Counted from the first letter of the stretch, positions 47,301 through 58,448 are shown. The stretch: 64,000 bases of DNA from Siphonodentalium dalli (GCA_032622095.1 CP136069.1:100654278-100718277); one strand, 5' to 3'. Numbers and translations are program-made. The notes: a model not told the origin generated them from the letters alone.

Positions 47301-48536
47301 TCCAGATTCGTAGCAATTTAATTTCTTTTTAATTAATTTCCAGATAGTCCCTCGTAATAAGTGGACATCGTGTTGGATCCTGCAGTAGATACTGCTTAGT
47401 TGGAACATTTCGGGCTGAACTGATTGTGGTAGTAGATTATTGGCAACATGTTTAATAGGTCTGTCATCATTAGCTCACAACCGAAGTGTTGTTTCGGCTT
47501 TCCGCTGAGCAGAATTTAAATTTCGACAATTTACGGTGGCCATTTTGGTAGCCATTTTAGCATTTTGAATCGTGATTGGCTACTCATACCCACAAAAAAC
47601 ATTGATTTCAATCAATGATGTGTAATGGTGCCGAATTGGCGTTTTTTCGAATGGGTTTTCGTGAATAACTACATATTTGCCATTTTCATTATTATTGGCG
47701 ACCATGTTGGACGCCATCTTGAATTCTGTATTTTCCCCAAAGCGGATTTTAGCGGATTTTGGATATGTTATACACGAGATTCTCCCGCGTCGAATGACAA
47801 CAAAACCGTTTCTTTACCAATTCCTTCTGGGTCTAACCCTCTGACGACCATTCTAAATATCTGCCATTTTCCATATTTTGACCGCCATTTTGGCAGCCAT
47901 TTTAAGACAAAGCGCCAATTTGGGTTTCATTGAATTGGAGTAATTATAGATAATGGTATGCCCAACTTACATTGTACAGTTCTGTCTATTTCTTGTTGAT
48001 ATACGACTGGAATCCCAATGGCGATTTTTGTGGAATTTTATACCGCGTTCTGTAAAATCAAATGTTTGAGGGTGTATATGAGGCTGGGACCCCATTTATG
48101 GTATCTTTCATTGCTCCAATGATGAATTAACATGAATATGACTAATCATTGTCGCCAGTCTGAACCATTATCAAAAACAGGAATTGATCTTTAAGATATT
48201 AGGCAAAAATTTCAAATTTTCGAGTTTAGGCCACCATTTTGGCAGCCATCTGGGGCGAGGGGTTCCATTTTTTCTATAGATATGTGGCATAATACTTTAC
48301 CTTCGCAAAAATGTATACATTTGTATTAATATGGCAACATTTGTTCTCATTATGTCGAATTAATCTCAGTCAGAATCTCTTTTGACTAAAGGCGGCCATG
48401 TTGGACGCCATCTTGGATCCTGGATTTTGCCCAAAGCGGATTTTAGCGGATTTTGGATATGTTGTAGCAGAGATTCTCCCGCGTTGAATGACACCGAGAT
48501 CGCTTCTATACCAATTTCTTCTGGGTTGACCCCTTT
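44336..48536. mobile_element. Foldback element with ~0.7-kb inverted arms
   Basis: The left arm 44336-45010 starts GTGTGGTCGTCAGAGGGTTC and returns inverted at 47860-48536. Shared landmarks are CCGGAAGAAATTGGTATAGA, GGATTTTAGCGGATTTTGGA, CGCCATCTTGGATCC-type sequence, TGGAGCAATGAAAGATACCA and ATGGCTGCCAAAATGGCGG. The outer right end lacks the CTCTGACGACCA terminus and abuts the satellite element at 48540. A second copy of the terminal ~145 bp, complete with CCCTCTGACGACCA, lies at 47690-47833. Two related elements have therefore been nested or recombined. No transposase was found in the 45.1-47.6 kb loop. Confidence 0.75.
45070..47689. other. Loop of the foldback element, no gene recognised
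   Basis: The 120-codon (46401-46763), 106-codon (47088-47408) and 97-codon (46802-47095) frames are unrecognised. A loose motif TGTCGTATCTCCA recurs near 45630, 45760, 45800 and 46105. Confidence 0.35.
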
Positions 48537-48539
48537 TTT

Positions 48540-51095
48540 TAGCTCAACTTTACTTTGTAAAGTTTGAGCTATTGCCATGGCTTTGTCGTCCGTCGTCCGT
48601 GTGTACGTGTGTACGTGTGTACGTAAGGCGTCAACAATGCAGTCTACAGGTCGTACCTTTGGTCGGATCATTATGAAATTTGTCATAGCTGTTGACATCA
48701 ACATTTAGACCAGAATGATTCATTTTGGGGTCATTCGGTAAAAAAACATGGCCGCCAGTGGCCATCTTGCATTTCAAAATTCAATCCATTAGCACGGGCT
48801 ACAGGGCGTACTGTTTGTCTGATCGTCATGAAATTTGTCATGGATGTTAATATTGACATGTAGATGGGAACGAGTAATTTTGGGGTCATTCGGCCCAAAA
48901 ACATGGCCGCCAGCAGCCATCTTGGATTTTACTCTTTGTATGACTAAATTCTTTAGCACGGGCTACAGGTCGTACTTTTAGTCTGATCATCATAAAATTT
49001 GTCGTGAAGGTTAATAATGACATGTAGATGGGAACGAGTCATTTTGGGGTCATTCGGCCAAAAAACATGGCCGCCAGCAGGCATCTTTGATTTCACTCTT
49101 TGTATGACTAAATCCTTTAGCACGGGCTACAGGTCGTACCTTTAGTCTGATCATCATAAAATTTGTCATGGCTGTTGAAATTGGAATGTAGATGGGAACG
49201 AGTCATTTTGGGGTCATTCGGACAAAAAACATGGCCGCCAGCGGCCATCTTGGATTTTAAAATTCAATCCATTAGCACGGGCCACAGGTCGTACCTTTAG
49301 TCTGATCATCATGAAATTTGTCATGGGTGTTAATATTGACATGTAGATGGGAACGAGTAATTTTGGGGTCATTCGGCCAAAAAACATGGCGGCCAGCAGC
49401 CTTCTTGGATTTTACTCTTTGTATGACTAAATTCTTTAGCACGGGCTACAGGTCGTACCTTTAGTCTGATCATCATCAAATTTGTCATGGATGTTAATAT
49501 TGACATGTAGATGGGAACGAGTAATTTTGGGGTCATTCGGCCAAAAAACATGGCCGCCAGCAGCCATCTTGGATTTTACTCTTTGTATGACTAAATCCTT
49601 TAGCACGGGCTACAGGTCCTACTTTTAGTCTGATCATCATAAAATTTGTCAAGAATGTTAATAATGACATGTAGATGGGAACGAGTCATTTTGGGGTCAA
49701 TCGGCCAAAAAACATGGCCGCCAGCAGCCATCTTGGATTTTACTCTTTGTATGACTAAATCCTTTAGCACGGGCTACAGGCCGTACCTTTTGTCTGATCA
49801 TCATAAAATTTGTCGTGAATGTTAATAATGACATGTAGATGGGAACGAGTCATTTTGGGGTCATTCGGCCAATAAACATGGCCGCCAGTGGCCATCTTGG
49901 ATTTCAAAATTTAATCCATTAGCACGGGCCACAGGTCGTACTGTTCGTCTGATCATCATAAAATTTGTCATGGATGTTAACAATGACATGTAGATGGGAA
50001 CGAGTAATTTTGGGGTCATTCGGCCAAAAAACATGGTCGCCAGCAGCCATCTTGGATTTTACTCTTTGTATGACTAAATCCTTTAGCACGGGCTACAGGT
50101 TGTACCTTTAGTCTGATCATCATAAAATTTGTCGTGAATGTTAATAATGACATGTAGATGGGAACGAGTCATTTTGGGGTTATTCGGCAGAAAAACATGG
50201 CCGCCAGCAGCCATCTTTGATTTTACTCTTTGTATGACTAAATCCTTTAGCACGGGCTACAGGTCGTACCTTTAGTCTGATCATCATAAAATTTGTCATG
50301 GCTGTTGAAATTGGAATGTAAATGGGAACGAGTAATTTTGGGGTCATTCGGCAGAAAAACATGGTCGCCAGCAGCCATCTTTGATTTTACTCTTTGTATG
50401 ACTAAATCCTTTAGCACGGGCTACAGGTCGTACATTTAGTCTGATCATCATAAAATTTGTCATGGCTGTTGAAATTGGAATGTAAATGGGAACGAGTCAT
50501 TTTGGGGTCATTCAGACAAAAAACATGGCCGCCAGTGGCCATCTTGGATTTCAAAATTTATTCCATTAGCATGGGCCACAGGTCGTACTGTTCGTCTGAT
50601 CATCATGAAATTTGTCATGGTTGTTAATATTGGATTTTACTCTTTGTATGACTAAATTCTTTAGCATGGGCTACAGGTCGTACCTTTAGTCTGATCGTCA
50701 TAAAATTTGTCATAGATGTTAATAATGACATGTAGATGGGAACGAGTCATTTCGGTGTCATTCGGCCAAAAAACATGGCCGCCAGCAGCCATCTTGGATT
50801 TTACTCTTTGTATGACTAAATTCTTTAGCATAGGCTACAGGTCGTACCTTTAGTCTGATCGTCATAAAATTTGTCATGGATGTTAACGATGACATGTAGA
50901 TGGGATACAATCATTTTGGGGTCATTCGGCCGAAAACATGGCCGCCAGCAGCCATCTTGGATTTTACTTTTCTCTTTATGTCTATAAACTAGTATTAGAC
51001 AGTCAACTTTCCACATTCCTAATCGCTCCATTGACTGTAATACATTAAATTATTCCCTTTCCAAGTTGAGCTACAGTGTCATTGACACTTTCATT
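48540..51095 (-). mobile_element. Satellite-carrying non-autonomous element, copy 2
   Basis: Reverse-orientation copy of the 3432-8372 unit. It starts with the 32-bp palindrome (TAGCTCAACTTTAC...GAGCTA, 48540-48571) and GTCGTCCGTCGTCCGTGTGT, then carries about 14 satellite monomers. It ends with the unique segment (about 50970-51060), AAGTTGAGCTA (51063-51073), hairpin AGTGTCATTGACACT (51075-51089) and TTCATT. Because both ends match copy 1 and the flanks do not, this is a mobile unit rather than a plain satellite block. A monomer at about 50610-50650 is an internal deletion. Confidence 0.8.
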
Positions 51096-52386
51096 GCGTA
51101 CCACGACCACACTACATTGGGGCATTATATTAATCAAAATATATCCTATGCAATTTATTTATAAATCAGATGATTAATTGAAGTTATGGCTACATAAAAA
51201 TGACACTTTCTGAAACGATATATATGTCGTTCCACTCGCGATCCGTACAGCGACATATTTGTCGTTCTACTTGCCAAAGGGTTAAAGTTTTTTTTAAAAG
51301 AGTCACATTATGACAGAAATTATGTATCAGGTGGAAGGAACAAACGTGTCTCGTTCTGCATGTGGTTTAGAGAGCATTTTGCGTTATTCTTCTGCATAAT
51401 AGGACAGTCCATTAACTTCTCACATCTGCATGAAAACATTATATTCCTCAGAATGTGATAAAGGCAAATATTGTCTAATTGAAGTTTATTATACTCCAAC
51501 TCTCTGATTTGGACAGGACTGGTCATGCTATACATCAGACAATAGCATCAGATTTTAACATGATAGGGCGAATCAAGCATTGATGTGTTATATATATTTT
51601 TGTTTTAACATTCCTTATACTCCTGAGAATTCACAGAACAAACAAATATAATGTTACTGCCTTGATAAATGATATTAGCAGCGTTTCTGGCATCGTTTGT
51701 AGCTTAGCTAAATTCTGTAAAATACGTCACATTTTTTTCACCTATAAATGATGGGGTCATGTTCTTTTTGAGGTTTTGTATAACTACTAATAGTTTGTCA
51801 TGTCAGTGATGAATTGGGAGGATGATATGTGCATGACAGCCTATACCTACACATTCCATGTACAATTTGCTTCTTTTTGGTGTTATTCTTATTTTTGAAT
51901 ACATTATAAATATAAGACGGTAAATTCATCTGTACTTTAACATATATATTTTACGAATAGCCCACAACTTCATTACACTGAAATTTTGCTAACTTACATG
52001 CATTTTGCTAAATTACATGCATTTTGCTAACTTACCTTTAAACATAGACAAATTATAGTATCAGTAGAATATAAGCAGAATTTTTTTTGAAAAGCTATTT
52101 TCATTTGACTGAGAAAATAAATTAATAAATAAGTCGAAAAATTATCTTGAAAAAATGGAGCCTTTTTCAAAAAGTGAAAACAAAATGAATGACGTTTCTG
52201 GAACAGGTCGATTTTAACCCATTTTGGACTCTGGATTCTCCATAGTCGTCCCAGTTTCATGTGTATCATAAATGTATCGTTTCCTTTGCATGTCTAGCAT
52301 AGGTCAATAAGATTATCCCTGAAAATGTTTTATTATTGGTCAGTGGTATATTCAGATCATTCCAATTCTTTAGGTACTAATTTCAG
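51096..52386. other. Intron sequence, nothing recognised
   Basis: AT-rich. CATTTTGCTAACTTACATG is repeated three times near 51980-52035. No supported exon. Confidence 0.4.
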
Positions 52387-52484
52387 AGAAGATAAGAAAA
52401 CAAAGAAATTTAGACGAAGAAGTTAAGAAAGAAATGGAGAGAATGAAAACTAAAAAAAAACAGGAAAAAATAAAAAGAGCTAAG
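52387..52484 (+). CDS. Exon D of the EF-hand-like host gene (Lys/Glu helix)
   Basis: 98 nt between GTACTAATTTCAG and GTACAC, phase 1 to 0. With the G left over from exon C it reads EKIRKQRNLDEEVKKEMERM, KTKKKQEKIKRAK, a highly charged helix continuing the end of exon C and probably forming a coiled coil or nuclear-targeting stretch. An alternative acceptor 14 nt upstream (CTTTAG) would be out of phase and hit a stop, which supports this choice. Confidence 0.6.
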
Positions 52485-52589
52485 GTACACCTTATATACT
52501 ATTTCTAATTTGACGTTCCCATTGAGCCTGCATTTATTGGAGAATTATTTTTTAAATATACAGGCATGTTAAGGATCACCTCTAGATGG

Positions 52590-52850
52590 GAGCTAACAAA
52601 TTTGAACAATTTTCTGTGAAAAAGTTGGCCGCTGCCAGTCATCTTGGATTTTGCTCTTTGCATGACTATGTCCTTTGGCACACCCTACTAACCACATCCC
52701 TTATCCGATCATCACCAAACTTCATATTGATCTTCTGGGCAACCTCTAGTTGGGATTAAATGTTTTTCCAAATTAAAAAAAAAAAACATGGCTGCTAGCA
52801 TCCATCTTGGATATCAAATTTGAATCCTTTGGCACACCCTGCAGCCTGCA
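52590..52850 (-). repeat. Two degenerate satellite-related monomers
   Basis: GCCAGTCATCTTGGATTTTG followed by CTCTTTGCATGACTATGTCC and ATCCATCTTGGATATCAAAT are diverged relatives of the 162-bp monomer, far less similar than the arrays elsewhere, so an old relic. Confidence 0.7.
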
Positions 52851-53070
52851 TTTATCAGAGAAATGTTTTGAAAATTTGCAAGCATGTTTATGGCTTCGCA
52901 ACTATTTGACCTCATTGTAACAAATATAAATATTAGTCACTCAGGCAATAGATGTATCTATTCTGTATATTAACTTATTGGGTCTTACGTGTCTTGAGAT
53001 GTCTAAATAGTTTTCGATGGACAGATCGCGCAAGGGACCCACGCCAATCTTCTCTGTTGGGATTCCAATT

Positions 53071-53147
53071 GTTGGCTCATTAAATAGGCACATATGCTTA
53101 AGATACAGTCGCACGCTCCCGTAAGTCGGGGTTTGATCCCAGTTAAT
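53071..53147 (+). repeat. Possible tRNA-like (SINE head) segment
   Basis: TTGGCTCATTAAATAGGCAC followed 35 bp later by GGGGTTTGATCCCAG resembles the A and B boxes of a tRNA-derived promoter at the correct spacing. I cannot fold a convincing cloverleaf, so this is not called as a tRNA gene. Confidence 0.2.
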
Positions 53148-53289
53148 GAAAATATCATTGAAATAATCGGTTTCCCCCAATAAACATCCATATATTGAAT
53201 ATACATGTTTTGGAGCAGAATTAGGCAGTCCATATTGGACGCCATCATGGAATTTATTTTGTTTTGTTTTAATTATCACACATAATTAT

Positions 53290-53830
53290 TAGTTATATGG
53301 ATGGAGTTCTCATTAAACCTCACATCCTTGTATTGGTTACATTAATACATTGGTTACATTAATACATCAGAATTATTGGTAATTTTTCAGGATTTGAAAT
53401 CCTGAAAATTTACCAATAATTTTGCTGTGGTCAAGTGGTCAATTACTTTGGACATTACTGTATGAGGATTGAGTTATCATTAAACCTCAAATCCTTATAT
53501 TGGTTACAGTAATGCCCAAAGTAATTGACCACTTAACCACAGCAGAATTATGTATTTTTTCAGCATTTACAATCCTCAAATTACCCATTATTCTGCTGTG
53601 GTTAAGTGGTCAATTGCTTTGAACATTACTGTATGATGATTGAGTTATCATTAAACCTCAAATCCTTATATTGGTTACAGTAATTGACCCTTTAACCACA
53701 GCATAATTATGGGTAATTTTTCAGGATTTAGAATCATGAAAAAATACACACAATTTTGCTGTGGTTAAGTGATGAATTACTTTGGACATTACTGTATGTA
53801 GATGGAGTTAAACCTCACATCAGTGTGTTG
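53290..53830. repeat. Three to four ~172-bp units, each with an internal palindrome
   Basis: Unit starts at about 53298, 53468, 53642 and 53808 share GAGTTATCATTAAACCTCA[CA]ATCC, TATTGGTTACAGTAAT and GCTGTGGTTAAGTGGTCAAT. Each full unit has a palindrome built on AATTTTTCAGGATTTgAAATCCTGAAAATT; the first is almost perfect over ~50 bp. The GACCACTT...AAGTGGTC pairs make a second hairpin. Confidence 0.85.
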
Positions 53831-54094
53831 GGGATTTGGACCTTGACTTGGGACCTTTGGTTTTTAACGCAACAAATGCGCGTACACCTTATACACAAAT
53901 TTTTTATGTAACCAGAGTTTTTCTTGGATAAGATGAGTTTGAAGCCTGCTTACATTTAAAAATGTTGTCAGTTTTGTATTGTCTGCAGCGGATCTCGACG
54001 CGTTGAAGCAAAAGTTACAAAAGATAAAATGTGTATGTGACGAGACTATAATACAAATGAAAAAAATAAATTGAGGGAGGGGTGGGCGATACAG

Positions 54095-54790
54095 GGAACT
54101 AAGGGTTGAACCGATATAAATTTGTAGAGCAATAACGACATATTATGCATATCAACTCTACTGTTGCAACAAGGCTATAAAATAGGGGGGTGTCAGAATC
54201 TTAGTCATCTCTATATAGTGCCAGAATAGTCATTTATGGAGTTCTATAAGATGTTGGGTTGGTTATATGGACTCGGAGAAAAAAGGGGTTTGTACCGATG
54301 AAGTTGATGAACTGACATAAATTAGTGGATCGATGTTGCCATGTAATGCATCGTGATCGACTGTACTGAAGCAGCAATTATATAAAATTGGGGGGGGGGG
54401 GGGGGGGGGTCTGAAATTATCTCTATAGTTGGCACCAGGATTATATAGAAAGGAATAGCAATTGATATACATATACGGCATACTATAGTAATACCATAGA
54501 CATATAAGTACAAGTATCACGAGATAAAATATTACGTAACATGACTATATACCGATGAAAGAAATAAATAAATTGGACCGGATTAGAGGTTGGGTTGGTT
54601 ATATGTGGATAATTGGATATGGAATTCATACCGATGAAACGATACAAATTAGTGGAGTGATAAAGACACTTAGTCAGGCTACGCGGGGGAAATAGGGATT
54701 GATACGATAGACCAAAATAAATTTGTCGAGTGATAATGACCAATGTTGACGTATAAAGTAACGCGACTGTACTGTCACACAATTATCAGG
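54095..54790. repeat. Diverged ~210-bp repeats with a 20-bp poly-G tract
   Basis: Landmarks ACCGATGAA..AAATTAGTGGA, ACTGTACTG[AT], TATAAAAT[AT]GGGGGG and TCTGAAATTATCTCTATAG recur three or four times at low identity. The G run is 6 in the first unit and 20 (54390-54409) in the second. Confidence 0.6.
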
Positions 54791-54801
54791 TAGAACCGGT
54801 C

Positions 54802-55052
54802 AAATATGACAGGGTACAGCACGTAATTATTTCCTAGATCGAAGAAATGAATTTTTTTTTTCGATGATAAAATTTAACATCGGATTTGCCATTAAAATCG
54901 ATTTATGTCTATAAAACTGTCATTTTTCAAAATTTTGAGCTGAAACTTGGTGTGTATATGTATAATACTACTATATTCTTAAAATGACAGAGTTCAGCGC
55001 GTAATTATGTTTTAGATGGAAGAAATTGAATTTGTTTTCGATAACAAATTTA
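54802..55052. repeat. Direct repeat, 179-bp offset
   Basis: ATATGACAGGGTACAGCACG then TAATTATTTCCTAGATCGAAG (54802) is repeated as AAATGACAGAGTTCAGCGCG then TAATTATGTTTTAGATGGAAG (54981). Confidence 0.75.
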
Positions 55053-55320
55053 CAGCGTGTACGGCCTACGGGTCATTGAGTATGCTCAATTTTTGTAAAC
55101 AAACTTTTGTCAATAGCCGTTTTGGTCAAACTAAACCTTCTTCGACCGGGACAGCAGATCCGAATAGTAGCTAAGATGTATTTAGATAGAATTATCAAAA
55201 GAATATGACCGATCAGGGTACATTTTAACAGAATAGAGTGGAGAAATCTTGGTGATAATTCCAGAAAATAAAGATGTAGGAGAATCACAATTAAACTTCC
55301 CACAATGCACTTCACTAAAT

Positions 55321-55783
55321 CAGGGGTTCGCAATGGGTTACACATTATTTTCAGTCTATCAGATTATTTATATTTTCAACAACAAGTGACTTTAAGTTTA
55401 CAATTTCAGCCTGTCCTGACTCTATCGATACGATTTAACACATTTTCAAAAACGTATTATACACCGGTGGCGTTAACTTTACAATTTAAGCATCTACGTG
55501 ATTATATCGGTACGATTGAGTAAGGTACAAACAAGAATACATCAGGGGCTCCCAATGGGTTATATATTATTTTCAGTCTATCAAATTATTTATATTTTCA
55601 ACAACATATTATTACACCGGTGACTTTAAGTTTACAATTTCAGCCTGTCCTGACTCTATCGATACGATTTATCATATTTTCATAAACATATTATACACCG
55701 GTGGCATTAACGTTACAATTTCGGCATCTACGTGATTCTATCGGTACGATTGAGTAAGGTACACAAAATCTCCAAGAATACAT
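55321..55783. repeat. Direct tandem duplication of ~225 bp
   Basis: CAGGGG[TC]TC[GC]CAATGGGTTA begins at 55321 and about 55543. Both copies contain CAATTTCAGCCTGTCCTGAC, TCTATCGATACGATTTA, TTATACACCGGTGGC and GGTACGATTGAGTAAGGTAC. The second copy has an extra TATTATTACACCGG. Confidence 0.9.
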
Positions 55784-56011
55784 TCGCCCTGTACACCACA
55801 CAATATCAAACTCACAGAAGCTAGAAACACCACAGGTGGCGTAATAAGTATTGTTCTACTGTCAAGTCTGTTATTAACATTGTCATTATTGTCAGCATAA
55901 GTATGTATGCATGATTTATGTAATAACATACATAACCAGGGGTTTGTAACTTTGGAAAGATGTTACTTTGATTAAAAACCACCAAATATATTTGACACTT
56001 CTAAGTCCACC

Positions 56012-56145
56012 CTATAGGGTTATAGGGTTAAGAACTTATGGTTAGGGTTAATTTGGGGTTAGGATTAGCCACGTTTCATTTATCGTTCCCGTCAGGGTTG
56101 TAGGGTTAGGGTTAGTTTTAGGGTTAGGGGTTAAGGTTAGGCGCG
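56012..56145. repeat. Interstitial telomere-like TTAGGG repeats
   Basis: About ten GGGTTA/TTAGGG hexamers in two clusters (56012-56080 and 56096-56145) are mixed with degenerate forms (GGGGTTAGGATTAG). TTAGGG is the molluscan telomere repeat, so this is a decayed interstitial telomeric sequence. Confidence 0.7.
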
Positions 56146-56601
56146 GCATAGCCGACAGAGAAATGCAAAATTTGTATCCACGTGTGATTCGAACATATAT
56201 TTTAATTCTGTGGGTGTAATTATCAATAAACTTATCTTATCTTATAGTATACAAGTGTCCGTTGTTACAAATTTCAATCACACATTTTGATTCAATGGAA
56301 TATATTCCACCCAATATACAACTCGTTGTGGGAGAACTATATTTGACCCAATCACGCTGACGGCGTAGTCACTTGGGTGAGGCGTGATATGGCGTGTACA
56401 CTTAAGGCGTATTTACGACCGAACTGATTACCCATAATCGTTATCGATTACCGTAAACGACGTATTTACGCGCACCCAAATCGAAAATGATTACCCATAA
56501 TAATTAGTGAATGTATATATAACAGACAGATACAGAAAATATTTATTTGTGTTCTCCTTTGTGAAATGTCTAATTTAAATCAGAAAATGTGACTATTTTA
56601 T

Positions 56602-57665
56602 ATGGCAAGCCGTTTTCACATTTTCGATTGATTTAGACTTAAGTCCAATTATTTGGACTTAAGTCCAAATAATTGGACTTAAGTCCAAATAGCGAATTGG
56701 ACTTAAGTCCAAATACCACATAATTGTGAATTCGGCGAGGAATTGGACTTAAGTCCAATTGATTTGGACTTAAGTCCAAATACCGATATTTTCATCTATT
56801 TGGACTTAAGTCCAATTCCTCGCCGAATTCACAATTATGTGGTATTTGGACTTAAGTACAATTCATTTGGACTTAAGTCCAATTCATCTGTATAAGAAAC
56901 ACCCCCATCAGATATTAAGCAGGTCTGGTTTTGCTCATAGGGCGGAGTTGTGGGAAAATGGCCGTTTACATGTGGGTCTAATTCTTGTTGATCTTGTTAA
57001 TTGTTACCTTTCTCAACATATATAATGAATCAGCTCGATGTGGACCAGATCCTATCAACAATAGCCCGTGTTGTAAGAAGTTGAAAACCGAGCAAATTAT
57101 ACAAATAAGACACTTAGTAAATGCAATAAACGAAACTGCGTGTAGCCTACACTACATGCTGTCAAATAACAATTGAATCAAGTCGTGAATTAATTTTACT
57201 TCATTCATGCACGCAGTTAGCATTTATTAAGATGCCAATTCGGATTCGAAACATTTTCAATCTCGGCATGCCGAAAACAAGCCACGTGGCAAAGGGGACG
57301 TACGGAGTTAGTCTTGGAGTCAGGAATGCCCTGGTTAGTACGGAGTTTGACTGTCAATCAAAACTTGCAGGAATATACCATTACAAAGAAGGGGACTATC
57401 GTTTCAAACCAGATGAATTGGACTTAAGTCCAAATGAATTGGACTTAAGTCCAAATCAATTCACTAATTGGACTTAAGTCCAAATAATTGGACTTAAGTC
57501 CAATTCATTTGGACTTAAGTCCAAATCAATTCGCTAATTGGACTTAAGTCCAATTCATTTGGACTTAAGTCCAATTATTTGGACTTAAGTCCAAATAATT
57601 GGACTTAAGTCCAAATAATTGGACTTAAGTCTAAATCAATCAAAAATGTGAAAACGGCTTGCCAT
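56602..57665. mobile_element. Element armed with 19 copies of a 16-bp palindrome
   Basis: The ends ATGGCAAGCCGTTTTCACAT and its inverse (ending 57665) are nearly perfect through GATTGATTTAGACTTAAG. The left arm (56632-56883) holds nine copies and the right arm (57415-57634) ten copies of TTGGACTTAAGTCCAA, separated by short AAT, TCAATTC[AG]CTAA or longer spacers. One left spacer of 31 bp (ATACCACATAATTGTGAATT...) is itself repeated inverted at 56811-56843. The central 530 bp is unique, with only small unrecognised frames. Confidence 0.85.
56884..57414 (+). other. Unique core between the palindrome arms
   Basis: Two small plus-strand frames lie here. One (56985-57176) begins with a hydrophobic stretch MLILLIVTFLNIYNE followed by SARCGPDPINNSPCC, like a secreted Cys-containing peptide. 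The other (57232-57477) reads MPIRIRNIFNLGMPKTSHV and runs into the palindromes. Neither is recognised; they may be captured sequence or chance. Confidence 0.25.
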
Positions 57666-57977
57666 AATTTTAAGCTATAGGCATATTGATATTGATTTCA
57701 ATGAAGTTCAGTCAAGTTCAACTTCAACGTGATGATGATGATCAGGGACAATTTTTAGGGGAGTGAACAAATATATACAGTAGCATCACCAACATTGCGG
57801 TCGCCATTTTGCCAAACATACACCCACGTGACAAAAGAAAATCTCCCCATTTATGCCGCCCGTCACGTGACAGGGAAATCAAAATTGATTTAGCCACATA
57901 CCAGCACATACAGGGAAATGTTGGGGGTAATCAGATTTGGGGTAATCATAAATGATTTGTTCGGCGTAAATACGCCT

Positions 57978-58448
57978 TTATATTGTGTGTTTTCCTATAA
58001 AGCGCTGTATCTTAAAATCATATAAAATACCTGATTCGTTCATGTGATATCGCGGTTATACCACTCGTTGTGCAGGCATATCATATGTTTCGAAACTCAT
58101 TTAATTTATTTGATTCACATTAATTATATATATAATTTTGAACACAGATGTCTCAAATTTTGAACACAGATGTCTCAAATTCGCTCTCAATAATAGTATT
58201 TATCACATTTTCAATTGCGATTTGGATGGTTATGTATTAACTTAAATTACTGATGCATCAAAATCGCGAGGTGGGTGACACGTTTTCACAGTGTCAGCAT
58301 TCATGTATAAATGAATGAACACATTGGACATACTGGCATATCTAATAACCATTACACCCCTTTGCTGTCTTCTACAATAGTTTGTGTTTCCCGTTGTTTA
58401 ATTGTGCAATATGTAGTTGTGGTGAGGCATGCAATAAAACACAGAATG
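57978..58448. other. Nothing recognised
   Basis: AT-rich; a short direct repeat AATTTTGAACACAGATGTCTC occurs twice near 58135-58175. Confidence 0.4.

Larger units (their letters stand above)
56405..57977. mobile_element. 1.57-kb TIR element, PIF/Harbinger-like borders
   Basis: AGGCGTATTTACG (56405) and CGTAAATACGCCT (ending 57977) are exact inverses, and similarity continues inward (CCGAAC, GATTACCC). TTA lies on both sides (56402-56404, 57978-57980). A TTA duplication suits PIF/Harbinger; that is inference. The 56602-57665 palindrome-rich element is nested in it. Confidence 0.65.

Noticed and set aside
46401..47408. Minus-strand frames of 120 and 106 codons
   Set aside because: No recognisable domain, and they lie in the loop of a foldback element where captured host DNA cannot be distinguished from noise.
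53071..53147. A functional tRNA gene
   Set aside because: Box-like sequences are present but no proper acceptor stem or anticodon arm could be drawn.
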